Program-made: the position numbers and the translations under genes
Shown here: positions 37,679 through 50,054 of the stretch, in pieces
Layout: each line of letters opens with the position of its first letter
Numbering within the stretch: the stretch's first letter is position 1
From: Branchiostoma floridae
Taxonomy: Eukaryota; Chordata; Leptocardii; Amphioxiformes; Branchiostomatidae
Direction: 5' to 3'
NCBI RefSeq assembly: GCF_000003815.2
Contig: NC_049982.1
Location: forward strand, 21,586,213-21,650,212
Length of the DNA: 64,000 nt
Notes under the pieces: model-generated
The model's input: the letters and a program-made list of their open reading frames with translations, nothing else
The model's database searches: none
Told to the model about the DNA's origin: nothing

Positions 37679-37913
37679 CTAGTCTCTACCAGACTCCGGA
37701 TCGCTGGAAAAATCGTAGAAATGGAACAAATCAGAGGAGTAAGCCGGCCAGAGGAATATAACCGGCCAGGGAACAGCACGCGATCGTCGGAGTCTGTTGT
37801 TTATGGCCTTTCAACTAACCGAAAGTCGACAGACTCCTTGGATCGCGAGCTGTTCCTTGGCCGGTTATATTCCTCTCTATTTGTTCCATTTCTACGATTT
37901 TCCAGCGATCCGG
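37679..37913. mobile_element. Palindromic MITE
   Basis: The left arm from CCGGATCGCTGGAAAA (37696), through ATGGAACAAAT and ATATAACCGGCCAGGGAACAG, is repeated inverted on the right, ending GCGATCCGG (37913). A partial copy is at 49750-49850 and a shorter one at 55688-55738. Both long copies share TAGTCTCTACCAGACTCC on the left, so the true left end is about 37679. The open frame at 37721 is a product of this repeat. Confidence 0.7.
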
Positions 37914-38469
37914 ATTTACGTCAAATAAAATTGCTTCCCTACGAATTACGGGAAATTAAGAAGGCCCGTCTACTTACATAAAGGAGCATGGAGACCCCAA
38001 CTTCTCAGTACTGACAGTAGTCCCATTACTAGCCTGATTAAAATCGCGCTCCTAGCGCCGGCCCTATAGTATTGCTCCTAGCGCCGGCCCTATAGTATTG
38101 CCGCCGCCCTAGGGGAGGGGGTCATTAACAGTTATATAGAAAGTAGATTCCCTCATTTTAGACACATGAGTAGCGCTGACAAGTTTATATTTCTCATGCG
38201 TTTTGACAAACCGACCATAGCTAAACCCATACAGTCCTACATTTTCACTATTACCAAGGAGCGAGAAGAAGCCGAACTTTTGTGTTAGACTAGATTTGTG
38301 ATACTTTTATATGTATATATCTTGACTTGTTGTGACCTGTACTTAGCTCGGTTGGGCAAAACTGTACAATAAACGTCTTCATTCATTAACCCCAGCCAGC
38401 GAGAGATTGAGTAAACAAGTAATGAGTAAACAAGAGTAAACACAGGCTATCTCATTACATTCTGATAGC

Positions 38470-38600
38470 TTTTGAGTCACGTGACTAAAAGTACCCAATC
38501 AGAAGCTTCATTCTTCAGACTACCTGACTGACTGGAACTACAGGATACGAGCTCGAGGATACACAAGCTCACACAAGCTACAAGTAGCTGATACGTATGT
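38470..38600 (+). promoter_or_regulatory. Candidate gene D promoter and 5' non-coding exon
   Basis: Perfect palindrome GTCACGTGAC (38476-38485, an E-box matching the CLEAR consensus), a CCAAT box (38495-38499, CCAATCAG) and a donor GATAC|GTATGT (38595). Gene D's coding exon 1 starts at an acceptor 1.2 kb downstream, so a leader exon is expected. No transcript evidence. Confidence 0.35.
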
Positions 38601-39815
38601 AAGCGTTTTTTTTCCAGTGAAGATCTGCTTATGTTTCACTCTAATGTCTTCATAACCATATGTTATGAGGGATGTCAATTATGTGTCGTACCGGGCGCGC
38701 TGGGCGCATGTGAAGGCGATGAGCGCCCTGTAGGTGGTCGATGCATGGTTGTTTTGGTTTTAAAATGGGGAGGGGGGCTTTCTTGGGGGTTGTGGCTGGC
38801 CTCTTGCCGTCGTTTGCAACAAAATTATGTACCGACGCGATTAGGTACATATGTATTTATTCATAAATGTTTCTAACGAAATATCTGTTAGTACCTGATT
38901 TGTACTCAGGTACGCAGGTTGCTGTCGTAACGTTACGTGACCACGTCCACATACCTGTCATGCTGAAACCACTTTACAACCGAAACGCCTCCGACTTCAT
39001 GACAGTGACCCCTGAGCTCGGACTCTAATCTTTAAAGGTTATAGAGTCTCAAACAGGCATGGCAGGAGGTATACATGAGCCCACCGTCTTCATGACCTTC
39101 CTCCCAAATGCAGACAGCACACAAATAATTGTCATGAAAACAACTACGTCGGTCGGTAAATCATGAGCAGCCTACTGCCACGTCTCTTGTACTATTTAAA
39201 CGAGCAGTAACGTTATACTCTTAGTAAATGTAGTACTGAATACTATTGTATGCAACACAAACGACATAGAAATTGTTAAGAAGCTGGTATAGCCACAAGT
39301 ATTTTTAAGTTATGGTCTGTGGTTTCAGCATGACATTTATTTTTTTTAATTAAATATGACATCTACTGTTATTTGTCATGATATTTTTGTGGTAAGCACT
39401 TTGGGGAAATGTTGTTATTAAAATGACTGATTCACATAGCCATGTTGTTATTGTTGGTGTATGGTTTCGTGAATCATGATCATCACACTATTGCAGTTAG
39501 ATTTACGATGTAATTAATGATAATAAACAATGATAAACCATGCATTGTACATCACATCAAGTGAATGGTGCCATGATATGCGTGGTGTCGGTAACAGTGC
39601 CCCCTATATCATTTGACAATAGAAACCAGATTTTTTTTAGCAAATAATGGATCATTTCAAATTTATGATCTGCATAAATACATTTCTTCTTTGCTATTGT
39701 TGTCACCAGTGCTAACCTATGGTTTATTATGTAAACCTTTGCTATGTTTATTCTACTAAAAGACCACAGGCTTGATAAACAAATTTGTTTCTGTCCAGGA
39801 GTAAATGATAGGACC

Positions 39816-42800
39816 ATGACTAACCAGGTGACGTTAGCAGAGATCTTTGATGAGGAGTTGTCTAAGGACGGAGATGGAGTCGACGTTCCTCCACCTATGG
39901 AGCTAGCTGCCGGGGACTGTCTGGTGTGTGGAGACAAGGCCTCCGGATTTCACTATGGAGTCTTCAGCTGTGAGGGCTGTAAGGGTGAGCATTTGAATAA
40001 GAGGGTCTGCATGCCTTACTGTACTTTTGTGAGATGTAGCAAGCTGTTTTCATTCACTACTTATCATAGCCATTTGCTCTAGATTTGATGTTAAGGGTTG
40101 TCTGTAAATCATTCATAATTGGTCCCTTTAATTCTACATAGCATCTTTTTGATTATTCTGATTTCATGCTTTAGGGGCATTGACAAATTGTTCATGTCAG
40201 AAGACAAGATGCCAGATTTTCAACAAGTCACAAGGGAGCATCTGGTTGTGTATTTACAGACTACTAGTACTTTTGTCAGGTCATCCTATGGAATACCATA
40301 GAACAATCCAATCAAGTCATACTCAAAACCTAACATAACATTAATGGTAATCATTACCGGTCCTCTAACCTAGGTACCATCCAACGCAGTAACCGCTGGT
40401 TCAATCTTTTGCGTCTTTTGCGTCCTAGCCATGGAGCCAGCAAAAAGATTGAGCCTGGGGTTACTACTGATTGCTATGGAAAATGGTATCCAGGCTACTG
40501 CGAGTCCTCCTGAACTTACCATTAACTGTTTCTGACCCTCCTAAATTTACCATTGAGTGTTGCCAGGATCCCCCTGTGCAGACCCTCAAACAACAAGTCA
40601 GAAGTAGATTGACTGATGAAATATATTTCTTCTTATTTTTTTTCGCTCTGCATCACATAGATAATAAACCAGGGAAGATCATATTCGGAGGGTGAGTGAA
40701 CTTGTTAACGAAGTTATCCTCTCACTACTGCAGGATTTTTCCGCCGAAGTGTGACCCGAGGCCATGTGAAGGCCTGCAGATGGGGGAACCAGTGCAGTAT
40801 GGACCTGTACACCAGGAGGAGATGTCCCGAGTGTCGCCTCAGGTCCTGTAAGGCTGCTGGCATGAGGCCTGACTGTACGAATTCCTTACATTTGTTTTTG
40901 TTGTCTATATGATCTTATTGTTAACCTTGTACCTGACAGTATTTTTACATGGTCCAAATGCCAGAAACGTTTAAAGTTAGATGTTCCCCCAATCATTACA
41001 GTACAATACTTAGTAACTTACATACATATGTATCAAAGTTTGTTTTTGTTCTGTTGGGTCATAACGAAGTGTACCTCAGTGTTGTTTGTTTATAGCTTGT
41101 CAGCTGTGGCATATGTTTTCTTGAATAATGGAATTACAGTGTATAATAATTTGTATAGTACAGCTGTTTCAGTTTAATCCATTAACACTCCCGGTACATG
41201 TTTGGGTCAAAATGCACAGGCGTCGCAATTACACACTTGTTGTAATCTTTTCCTTTCTAACTCTTGACACAAAAAGTAGGTTGAGTGCTTCTAAAAGGTC
41301 TAACTGCTTTCCAGGTCTGCTCACCCAGGCCCAGTGTAGGTCCAAGTTATTGTGGCGAAAATCCATTGCACCAAAACCAGTCAAGTCCGAACGCGCAGCG
41401 TCATCTAGTACCACTAATAGTCAGGACTCACCAACCATGCCCAATCCGGACCAGAGTGGAGTTCCTGACGAGGTTTCTCACAAAAGCAGTCTTTCACCAG
41501 CTGCTCCAGAATCAACCTACACAAGGAGCATCTCTCATGATGCTCTCAAATGGGTTACCTCAACAGAGAACAAACAGTCTACAGAGGATGACGACACACA
41601 TTCTACTGTCAGGGAAGTGACGTCCCCGTCTGTGGATTCAGTGCATGGCCCATCCAGATCTGTGTCCACAGGCAGCAATGACATGTTGTCCTTCATTACT
41701 GTCCTTGACACTGACTCAGAGGTTGGGTCTAATGCGACATCACTGGAAAAAATCGCAGATGTGGAGCCTATCATTGTAGGAAAGGAGGAAGTTGTGACTG
41801 TAGCACCTGAAAAATGTAAGAAAGAGGAGGACACGGAACTCGTCGCCGAGACGCTGCTATCTCTTCAGACTTCAGACGGCAAAGGAGCCGAGTCAGACCC
41901 CATCCGCAGGAGATATTTGCCCGAGGATCTCTCCCAGGTAGCGCGGATGGAGAATCTGTTTGTGAGACCAGACTCCATCCAGGAGCTGGACAAACAACAC
42001 CAGGAACTCATCAAGGCGATACTGGAGCACTGGGGACAGAACATTGAGTCTGAACGCAAACATGCCATAGCAATGTGGGAGGTGTGTAGTGTTGTACCTT
42101 AACCTGGGCTTTTAGGCTTCTGACTGTTTTGTGTAGCATTATCCTGTAAAACAGAGCTAAAAATTTGTTCCAACAAGACAAAAAGTAAGCTATATAGTAA
42201 TCACATTTACTGCAGTATTTCTCAGAATTCATTCGAGTGATCAATAAGTTGTGAATAAGACTGCAGTAGGACATTTAAAAGCATAATGCACTAATTTGTT
42301 GTGTTGCAATAAAGTCTTATCGCTGTACTTGTTCCGTACCAACACATGTACTGAGGAACGTTCATACTAATCATAAAGATCTTATGTATGTGTGCTCCCT
42401 TTCCAAACATGCATGTACCAGCTGGGGTTCTTCTCTAATCCATAGACTGCAGGAAACTGTAAATTTTATACCTAAACCATTGGTCATAATTCCTTTCTTC
42501 AGGACACAGAAGCTTGTAAGACCCTGCAGGAGAAACAGCTGCGGTATGTGGAGCATGGAAACAAGTTTGTGGAGAGGTACATCTCCTTCTGTCGGACCCT
42601 GCATGGCTTCAACAGTCTCCACGTGGAAGACCAGATCAACGTTGTCAAGGCAAGTTCTACAATGGTCTGACTATTGATACCTTATCGAATATTGATGCCT
42701 TGGATCTGAACTTTGTTGGTATATTCTTACAGTATTTCTGAATCAGTGTTTGTAGGATTTGAGCCATGTGCCTGATGACTCACATTTATTCACTCACAAT

Positions 42801-44302
42801 TTAGTTTATTGTCCATTGTTGTAACTAAAGGGTTAGATGTTTTTGCACATAGATAAGTATAAGTCAATAAGTGGTAAAAAAATAGACTTTGCTGCTTTTT
42901 CCAATTAGGCTTTTTATGTTGGTGTATTTTGTAGTGCATATTTGCCCAGTATAACGTAGTCACCTAGTCACATGATGAAGAAAAAAGACTAAAGCCGTAA
43001 AGGGCATACTAGTTACTTAAAATGAAAAATTCCTTAACACATCCTCTGGCAATACTGTAAATTTCAGCACATGTAGTGAACACAGCCTGATTAAATCCCG
43101 CTTGTACAATGTACCTCCTTTAAAGGATGATGCTAGAGACACAATTAGAAATACAGAAATATCACATTGTTCTTTTATTTGAATTTTGCTATTGTTTGTT
43201 GATTTCGGCCACAAACTATAACGTTAACATTTTACAGGGATCCATCTTTGAGAACTTCATCATGCGTGGACCAGTCTTCTGTAAAGAAACAGGTTTGGAT
43301 GTCAACATCGCTCAGCGCCTAACAGCTATGAGTAAGTTGTCTTGTTCTGTCTAGAGGTTTAAACTACTAGTCACATTGATGCCACCATGGTTTAATAGTT
43401 ACATGACTCATGTAGTTCATTGATAAGTTTGTTCCAACACAAGCCAGCATCACAAAGAAGGAAAATATCTTGCTAATACGTTTGTTTATCTCCTTGATTA
43501 AGCTTTCATTTCATTTCCTTTTCTTTAAATGTTATATGTACATGGTATATGCATAATGTCAATGCAATGAGAGACCACAAAAAATGATTCCAGAATAAAA
43601 CGAAGAGATATACTATGAATTGCTCGTACCATTCCAGTGTACACGCAGGAGTTCACCGACAGGGTGATGAAGTGGTGTGAGGGAATGTGGAAGCTGAACG
43701 TGGACCCCATTACAGTGCACCTTCTGTGCTGTTCTGTCATCCTGTCACCAGGTCTGTACTTAATCAAGGGGATATCTCACTGAAGTAAATGTGACATGTT
43801 GGCAGTGTTGCTGTGTTCTAAATTGAATTTGTGTTACCCATGATAAAAAGCCATGATTTTATCATGGGAATATCATGCTAAAAGTATTGACTTAAAAGGC
43901 AACAAAACACACAAAGTTCCACGGCCGCTGAGTATGAAGATGCTTGATTGTGAAGATTTTGTGACCGAAAACAGTTGTCATCTTGATTTGAAAAACGTCA
44001 GTCTATAAAAACCTTTCTGACAAACAAGAAGCACTAGAATTAAATAATATCTTGATCTTTCAGACCGTGCCAATGTGAGAGGTGGGGAAATACTTGAAAA
44101 GGCCCAAGAGAAATACATAGAGTGCCTGCAGGCGTACTGTAAGGTGGCTTACCCCGACCAACCGCTGATGTTCGCACGGCTGATGGGCAAGCTGACGGAA
44201 GTGCGGGAGATCGGCGCATCATGTGAAAAACACCTGCGACCTGAGTGTGCCAGCATGATTCAGGCACAACCCCTGGTGTCAGAAATCTGGCAGAAAGACT
44301 AA
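39816..44302 (+). CDS. Nuclear receptor D, NR1H type, 556 aa
   Basis: Exons: 39816-39984, 40734-40874, 41315-42081, 42503-42649, 43238-43331, 43638-43751, 44064-44302; total 1671 nt. Zinc finger 1 uses Cys 35, 38, 52, 55 with P-box CEGCKG; finger 2, [20 protein letters not shown], equals that of A and E. The hinge has a SUMO-like VKSE and the motif [18 protein letters not shown] about 335-556; helix 12 is LVSEIWQKD, close to LXR/FXR. Exon 4 ends in a GC donor (AAG|GCAAGT), as does the homologous exon of gene A. The last exon shares an 81-bp tract with gene A that differs at one base. The start ATG follows the acceptor TCTGTCCAG (39798). A poly(A) signal is at 44730. Confidence 0.9.
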
Positions 44303-44729
44303 AATAGGAAGGAAAGGCTACATACAAACATATCTTTACAGTGTAGACTGCAAAAGTGTTTGGTAAGTTCTTTGAACAATGGGTGGAATTACATTGAAGG
44401 AATTTTGGATGCAATCATATCATGATTTTAAGATAGCTTTGGTCAGGTTATAAGTTTTGAAATTGAACTTTGAATTAAGATCCCTGTGTCACTGTTCATA
44501 TTATAGAAATAGACACCAAGATGTTCAGGATGTCAGTGTTTCTTCTGTATCATTTATATGTATTTGGGATATTTCTATATCATTGTATATGCTTTTTCCA
44601 AAGGCATCCAGTAATTAAGTGGACTAATATTGTGATATGATATATATATGATATGTATCACATGTTGATTATGAAGCTAAACTTCTTCCTGTTGTGATTT
44701 TGTTCTGTAACATTGTTGGCTACAGTGTA

Positions 44730-44735
44730 AATAAA
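44730..44735 (+). other. Probable gene D poly(A) signal AATAAA
   Basis: GTAAATAAACC about 430 bp after the gene D stop. Confidence 0.45.
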
Positions 44736-47642
44736 CCAGGGCAAAGGTTATGGGAGGGAAAAGGACGCCATTTATGTGGCTCACAGCACAGAAGTAAGCA
44801 TGCAGATGCATGTACAGAGAGAGAATATATACAAAGCTGTATCCTTGGTGAGAGGGCAATCATAATCCAAAGGTTTTGCTAATTGAACAATATCTTAGCT
44901 TGTTAAAAATGCCTGGCAACAAAGGGGAAGGGTTTGGTAAATAAAGCAAAGGTGTAAATATTTCTTAGTAAATATGTTGCAAGCTAGCATTAACTAAGCT
45001 GTTGAAAACAAAAAAAAATATCTATAGTTGAGAAGAAATTATTCTTGCAAATTGTACAAAAACATTTGTGTAGCAGATAGTATTACAACAGTTGTGATAA
45101 ACGTATATTACAATTTGGCTTCTCATAATACAATGTAGAAACACATTATACAGTTGGAGTACAATAACCAGTAAGCCTTGTATCCATTTGATTCTATTAC
45201 ATGTATATCTAAAATTTATGTTCACTCATTTGATCACTTCCCTTTGGAATTAAGTCTGGCGCCTGTAGTAGAGAGACAATTGGCATTAAATATTTGCTGG
45301 AAATATGGGCAAGATACTAATTGCCTTTGATTCACAGAGTTCTCGCAATGGCATAGATAGAATGGTCATTTGGACATTTGACCCCTGCATATGACACCTA
45401 TAATTCAGAAAATAATCGATGCACTGGACTTATGGACAAAATGATGGTACAGGGTCCAGATTTTTAAAAATACTTGTATGTGTGTGTGTAGACACACATC
45501 AGAAAGGAAACTCTAGACTTGTATTCAGGTGACCGTGTTGGCAAAATTGAGGTATGTGGATCTACAGTAGTACTTTTTCCCATCCAGACTTTTATTAAGG
45601 GCCACCTGCAGTGAACAGCTTGATTGTTGTATGTTGTGAAGTGGTTAGCTGGTACCAGTGATCATTTTGTGTAACGGTTCTTGACTCAACTTTCAGCTAC
45701 TAGTATATATCCCCATGTACAGTTTGCAATACTTTCAAACAATGGCTTTGTGGTAACTACAAAATGCATGACATTTCATTGTACATGTTGTCATCATTTG
45801 TTACACTCCTTGTGTGGTAATGTGAGTACATGCATATTACATGGTACTTTCAGCCACAAACACCTGACAGGTGCAGTTACTGTGTTTTGTTTTAAGCACA
45901 ATTGTGCTTCGGTTTCTAAGGAGAGATAATGTGCTGATCATCATTCAATTTCTAGAACAATTTATGCCACTTATCCTTGCCGTTGTTATAATTTGGTGTA
46001 TTTGTCTTGGAGATTTAGACACCTCACCTTACCAGTCCTGTAGCCTCACCGCTGTTAGCAAAAATATATTTTCTGACGATTACTAGTACTCTATTTTTCT
46101 TACAGACAGCAAATGCATTAGATTTAACATTTCTTGGTCCTCCTAACCTGTACTTTTCATTGGATGCAAAATTTTGTCCAAAAGAGACACTTTTATTTTA
46201 AAGTAGTTTCTGGTAACTTTCACACTCATTCACAATTCTAACATAAGAATTGTTTAACAGAAAGAAATAGTGATAACTAGCTATAGAGTTCAGCAACCTC
46301 ATGCCTTCATGAAATATGGAGGAGCTTTTGTAGATTTTATGCAAATGACTTGCATATTTATCTTTGGTGCTGTTCATCATTGACAAACTTACACATGTCA
46401 CAAGTATAAAATTCCCATCATTTATCATTAAATGGTTTTGCCATTTTTGCATAGATTATGCGAATCTGTTTCTCCTTTGCATATTTGGATGTATTTTTCG
46501 TACCACCTACCATGCATGAATTACAAGTCCAATTATGGAAAACAAGAGAATTGTACAATTTTGTAATCAAGTATGCAAATTAAGTCCTTATTTGCATAAC
46601 ATGTATATCATTATGGACATCTTTGCCTAAGCTAACTGCATGCCTAAAATCATGAAAAATCGCATCAACAGCCTGAGAGTCAGTAATAGGAATCTACATA
46701 TATATTAATAAAGACTTATTTGCATAACCATTGAGAAAATATGATTTTATAGACAGTAAATGAAATTTTAAATGAAGGGAACCTTAGACATGTTAGAGTG
46801 TCTTGCAGATTATAACGCTAAAGAAGTCCAAGAATAGCTTGCACACTGCCGAAAACATAACCGTCATGGCTAAGGTAATGGTAAACATCTATAAAACCTA
46901 AGTGTTGTACACGAATGTGGACGGACACGTTCCTCTGTCTGCTACCTATCTGATTTGTGTCAATGTACGACAGGTCAATCGACTAATCCATATGAAATGG
47001 TTTGGGGACAGACTACAGCGTTCTAGTCACCCAAGTATCCCTCAAAAGATCCTATTTCTCAATAATACTTTATGAATCATTATTTTGGATAGCAATACAG
47101 TAATAATGTCTTCTATTTTCTTACTTTATATGTGGTTTACAAAATATTTTGCGCCCCTAAGAACAGAAATAGAATCGTCTCGATGCTTTCACCCTTTCTC
47201 AAAATTTTCGGCTGCACAGCCGGTGACGTGACCAGGGCAAGGCTGTCGTTTAATACCAATTTGAGAAGTTCTTAAGTTTCCAGGAGGGCTTCAACCTACC
47301 CCAGAGTACAGGTAACTGTTACTTATGAACTTTTATTACTTTTGAAGACTCTAAATTTGCATACGTGTATAGATTCACGTACAAGTTTTGGGTGTGCACC
47401 ACGCCTGAGCCTGGATACCAGACCGGTCTCAAATATACCCAAATATCTACGATCTATCTCGTGTTTATCACTCTGACAGGGGGCCTACTGTAGAATTATT
47501 TCCTTAGGGCCAGGCAACATTGGCCTAGAGTCGAGCATTTGAGCTGTACAGGCCCTGGAAACAGTCTGACATCCAAGCTACGTGACGCCATGCACACCCA
47601 CCTATAGTATACACCGGGGAAACTGTGGCAGTATCAAGTCAG
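44736..47642. other. Intergenic D-E, no gene seen
   Basis: AT-rich; many short TTTGCATA-type words at 46.3-46.75 kb but no defined repeat boundary. No exon signal. Confidence 0.4.
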
Positions 47643-47645
47643 TAA

Positions 47646-48512
47646 GGCCATGTTGATTTGATTATATGGATGACATCCTCCGGGAACTCCAAAACTGATG
47701 CGAGCGAGCGAATGAAAAAAAAGTTTGGCCAAAAAAAAAAAGTTGCCATCAGTATGAAATCAAAGTGGCCAGGAAGGTTGAACATAGGATAAACACACAT
47801 AGTATGGTATACCAACAGTTAACGTTAGGTGTAGGGACCAGTACATCATGCAGGTGCAAAACATTTTTTTCTCCTTGGACCAATCCGAGAAAAAAACAGA
47901 CCTGAAAAAAAAAACAGAGCAACAGGTTTCGCCAATTACAAGATGGACACACTATGTCGGCAGCCATTTGGGATCTAACCGGAGGGCCAAGAAGACAACA
48001 AGAGCGATGTCAAGTACTAGAGTTTATAGTCAATTGTACCAAGTTTCTACAGTCAAAGGTACAGAGACAGTTAGCCTTTTTATGGAGATGGGATTCTAAA
48101 ATGCAGTGGGAGTCCAGTAATCCACCAAACAGATTCCTTTGTAGCAAAATTGACCAATTACCATTGTTTTGAGTATTGCCAGTTCTCAAGTTTCCACAAT
48201 CAGGTCCAGGTTCATGTTCAGACCTGGAAATGATCCTCTGGACCTGAATTTTCTGTACTGGTACCTCCCCCAACCAACAATAGATTTTTTTTCTTTCTGT
48301 CCTTTCACATCTTATTCTTTGTTTTCATTTTGGCATTCTATGGCATTAGTTATCTGTTTTCTGATACTTTTTTTTCAATTTTCGGAATATTTGTGCTCAT
48401 TTTACAGCTGCTTTGCACAATTTATTGTGTGGTTGAAAACTTTTTTTTTTTGGAAATGGCCTTAAATTGGTGCAAGCGCGGATGTCATCCATATAATCAA
48501 ATCAACGTGGCC
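47646..48512. mobile_element. Harbinger-type MITE with TAA target duplication
   Basis: Terminal inverted repeats GGCCATGTTGATTTGATTAT and its inverted counterpart ATAATCAAATCAACGTGGCC, followed inward by GGATGACATCC. The 3-bp duplication TAA flanks it (47643-47645 and 48513-48515), as expected for PIF/Harbinger. The 867-bp interior has no transposase. A decayed hAT MITE (about 47826-48276, ending GTACTGGTACCTCCCCC) appears nested inside. Confidence 0.8.
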
Positions 48513-48977
48513 TAACTGTTAAAAAGTAGTAACGTTATTAAGGTTTCCTACCTGGCTAAATTGGCATTTTGACCTTCCGTTGTTTTCTCATCGATGAATT
48601 AAGAAAGAATGGAACTGTGATGAATATTGATAGATGGACATGAAAGAATAATTTAAAAAAAAAATGATATTTTGGGGGGGGGGCATATAGATGATGTCAT
48701 CATGATCAAGTTTTATTGCTGGTATTTTTTCTATGAGAAAATACCGCACTTTGTTACCTACCGCAATAAAACTATGTTTTTCATGTGCATAATGATGAGA
48801 GCTACAGACTCACGTTCACACATCTTGATATCTACTAATTATCTTTAGTTATTAGTAAATGATTTTTTTAATTAGTTGAAAATTAACATTTTCTTTTGGG
48901 TTAGTGTTAAGGGGGCTCAGACTCATCAGAGATATTCATTACAGCCTTTTCTGTGAAATGTTACTAACTTGTTACTA

Positions 48978-49580
48978 CCGTATATTCTCGAATAAAGTAC
49001 GCACCCCAATTAAAGTACGCACCCCTGATTTTGGACAAGTCTTAGACAGATCTTTGGGACTGAAAGGTAAAATGGAAAAACTCAAATAAAGTACGCACCC
49101 CTTTTCCACCAATTTTGAACAGACCTTTAACTGGATAAATTCAAATTTATGATGTTTTCCCCAGGTTATTTTGCATGAAATAACCTGCATTTACACTCTC
49201 ATTGTCTCTATAAACTTGTGAATTGCCTACTGCAAATTATAAAAATCAATGTGAACTGGTAGAAGAAATCAGGAAAAACCAGTTGTACAGTCAAAGTCAC
49301 TAACTCAAAAGGATTGTATGCAAATACTAATCTTATGTAAATCCTGTTTAGACAATTTCTTTGTTTCATGTTTAGACAACTACAAGACAAGAACAATGTG
49401 CATGTTTTGAAACATTACTAGAAGTGTAGCTCCACCTTGCTTTATTTTAGGCTTTTTTTTTACCATTTCTCTGTGCAGTGACCTCAAATAAAGTACGCAC
49501 CCCAACTTTGGCAACAACTTGTAGTACCTTTTCAATTTTGAAAAGTTTAAAAAGTGCGTACTTTATTCGAGAATATACGG
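48978..49580. mobile_element. Non-autonomous DNA transposon with 27-bp perfect TIRs, TA flanks
   Basis: Both ends read CCGTATATTCTCGAATAAAG and continue to GTACGCAC without mismatch (27 bp). TA flanks both sides. The 14-mer AAAGTACGCACCCC recurs near 48995, 49012, 49088 and 49488, so the TIR sequence is also reiterated inside. No transposase. Superfamily not assigned. Confidence 0.8.
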
Positions 49581-49749
49581 TAGTACAAGTAAATAAATAA
49601 TGCCCAGGTAATTTATTTTGGTCAAATTTCACAAATTCTCTAAAGTAAATCCTTTTCTAATGTGCTGCTGCTGTTGCTGCATTTTTCTTAATACTTTCTT
49701 CTGCTCTTGCATGTCAGTTATTCTTACAGATTCTACTGCATGTCAGTTG

Positions 49750-49850
49750 TAGTCTCTACCAGACTCCGGATCGCTGGAAAAATCGTAGAAATGGAACAAA
49801 TAGAGGAGTAAGCCGGCCAGAGGAATACAACCGGCCAGGGAACAGCTCTC
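49750..49850. mobile_element. Partial copy of the palindromic MITE
   Basis: Matches the left arm of the 37679-37913 element (TAGTCTCTACCAGACTCCGG, ATGGAACAAAT, GTAAGCCGGCCAGAGG), then breaks off at about 49850. Confidence 0.65.
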
Positions 49851-49984
49851 GATCATCACATGATGACGTTTTTTTTAAGCCATCCCAGTATTCCTTAACT
49901 TGCAAGTTACTGTTAACCCTTTACTGTTTACCTGATGCATTCAATGATAACTTGACCCTTAACTTTTCATTTTCATTCATCTTC

Positions 49985-49998
49985 GGGTCATTTGACCT
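49985..49998. promoter_or_regulatory. IR-2 half-site pair GGGTCA-TT-TGACCT before gene E
   Basis: Two inverted receptor half-sites with a two-base spacer, ending 57 bp before the gene E ATG, in the intron next to coding exon 1. A further half-site TGACCC is at 49953. Possible autoregulatory site; chance is not excluded. Confidence 0.35.
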
Positions 49999-50054
49999 TC
50001 TTGTTCATCAATTATTTTTTCTTTCATATTTTCAGTGACAATATTTTCAGTGCC

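Noticed and set aside
37721-37981. 86-aa open frame
   Set aside because: Runs across a palindromic MITE repeated elsewhere in the window.
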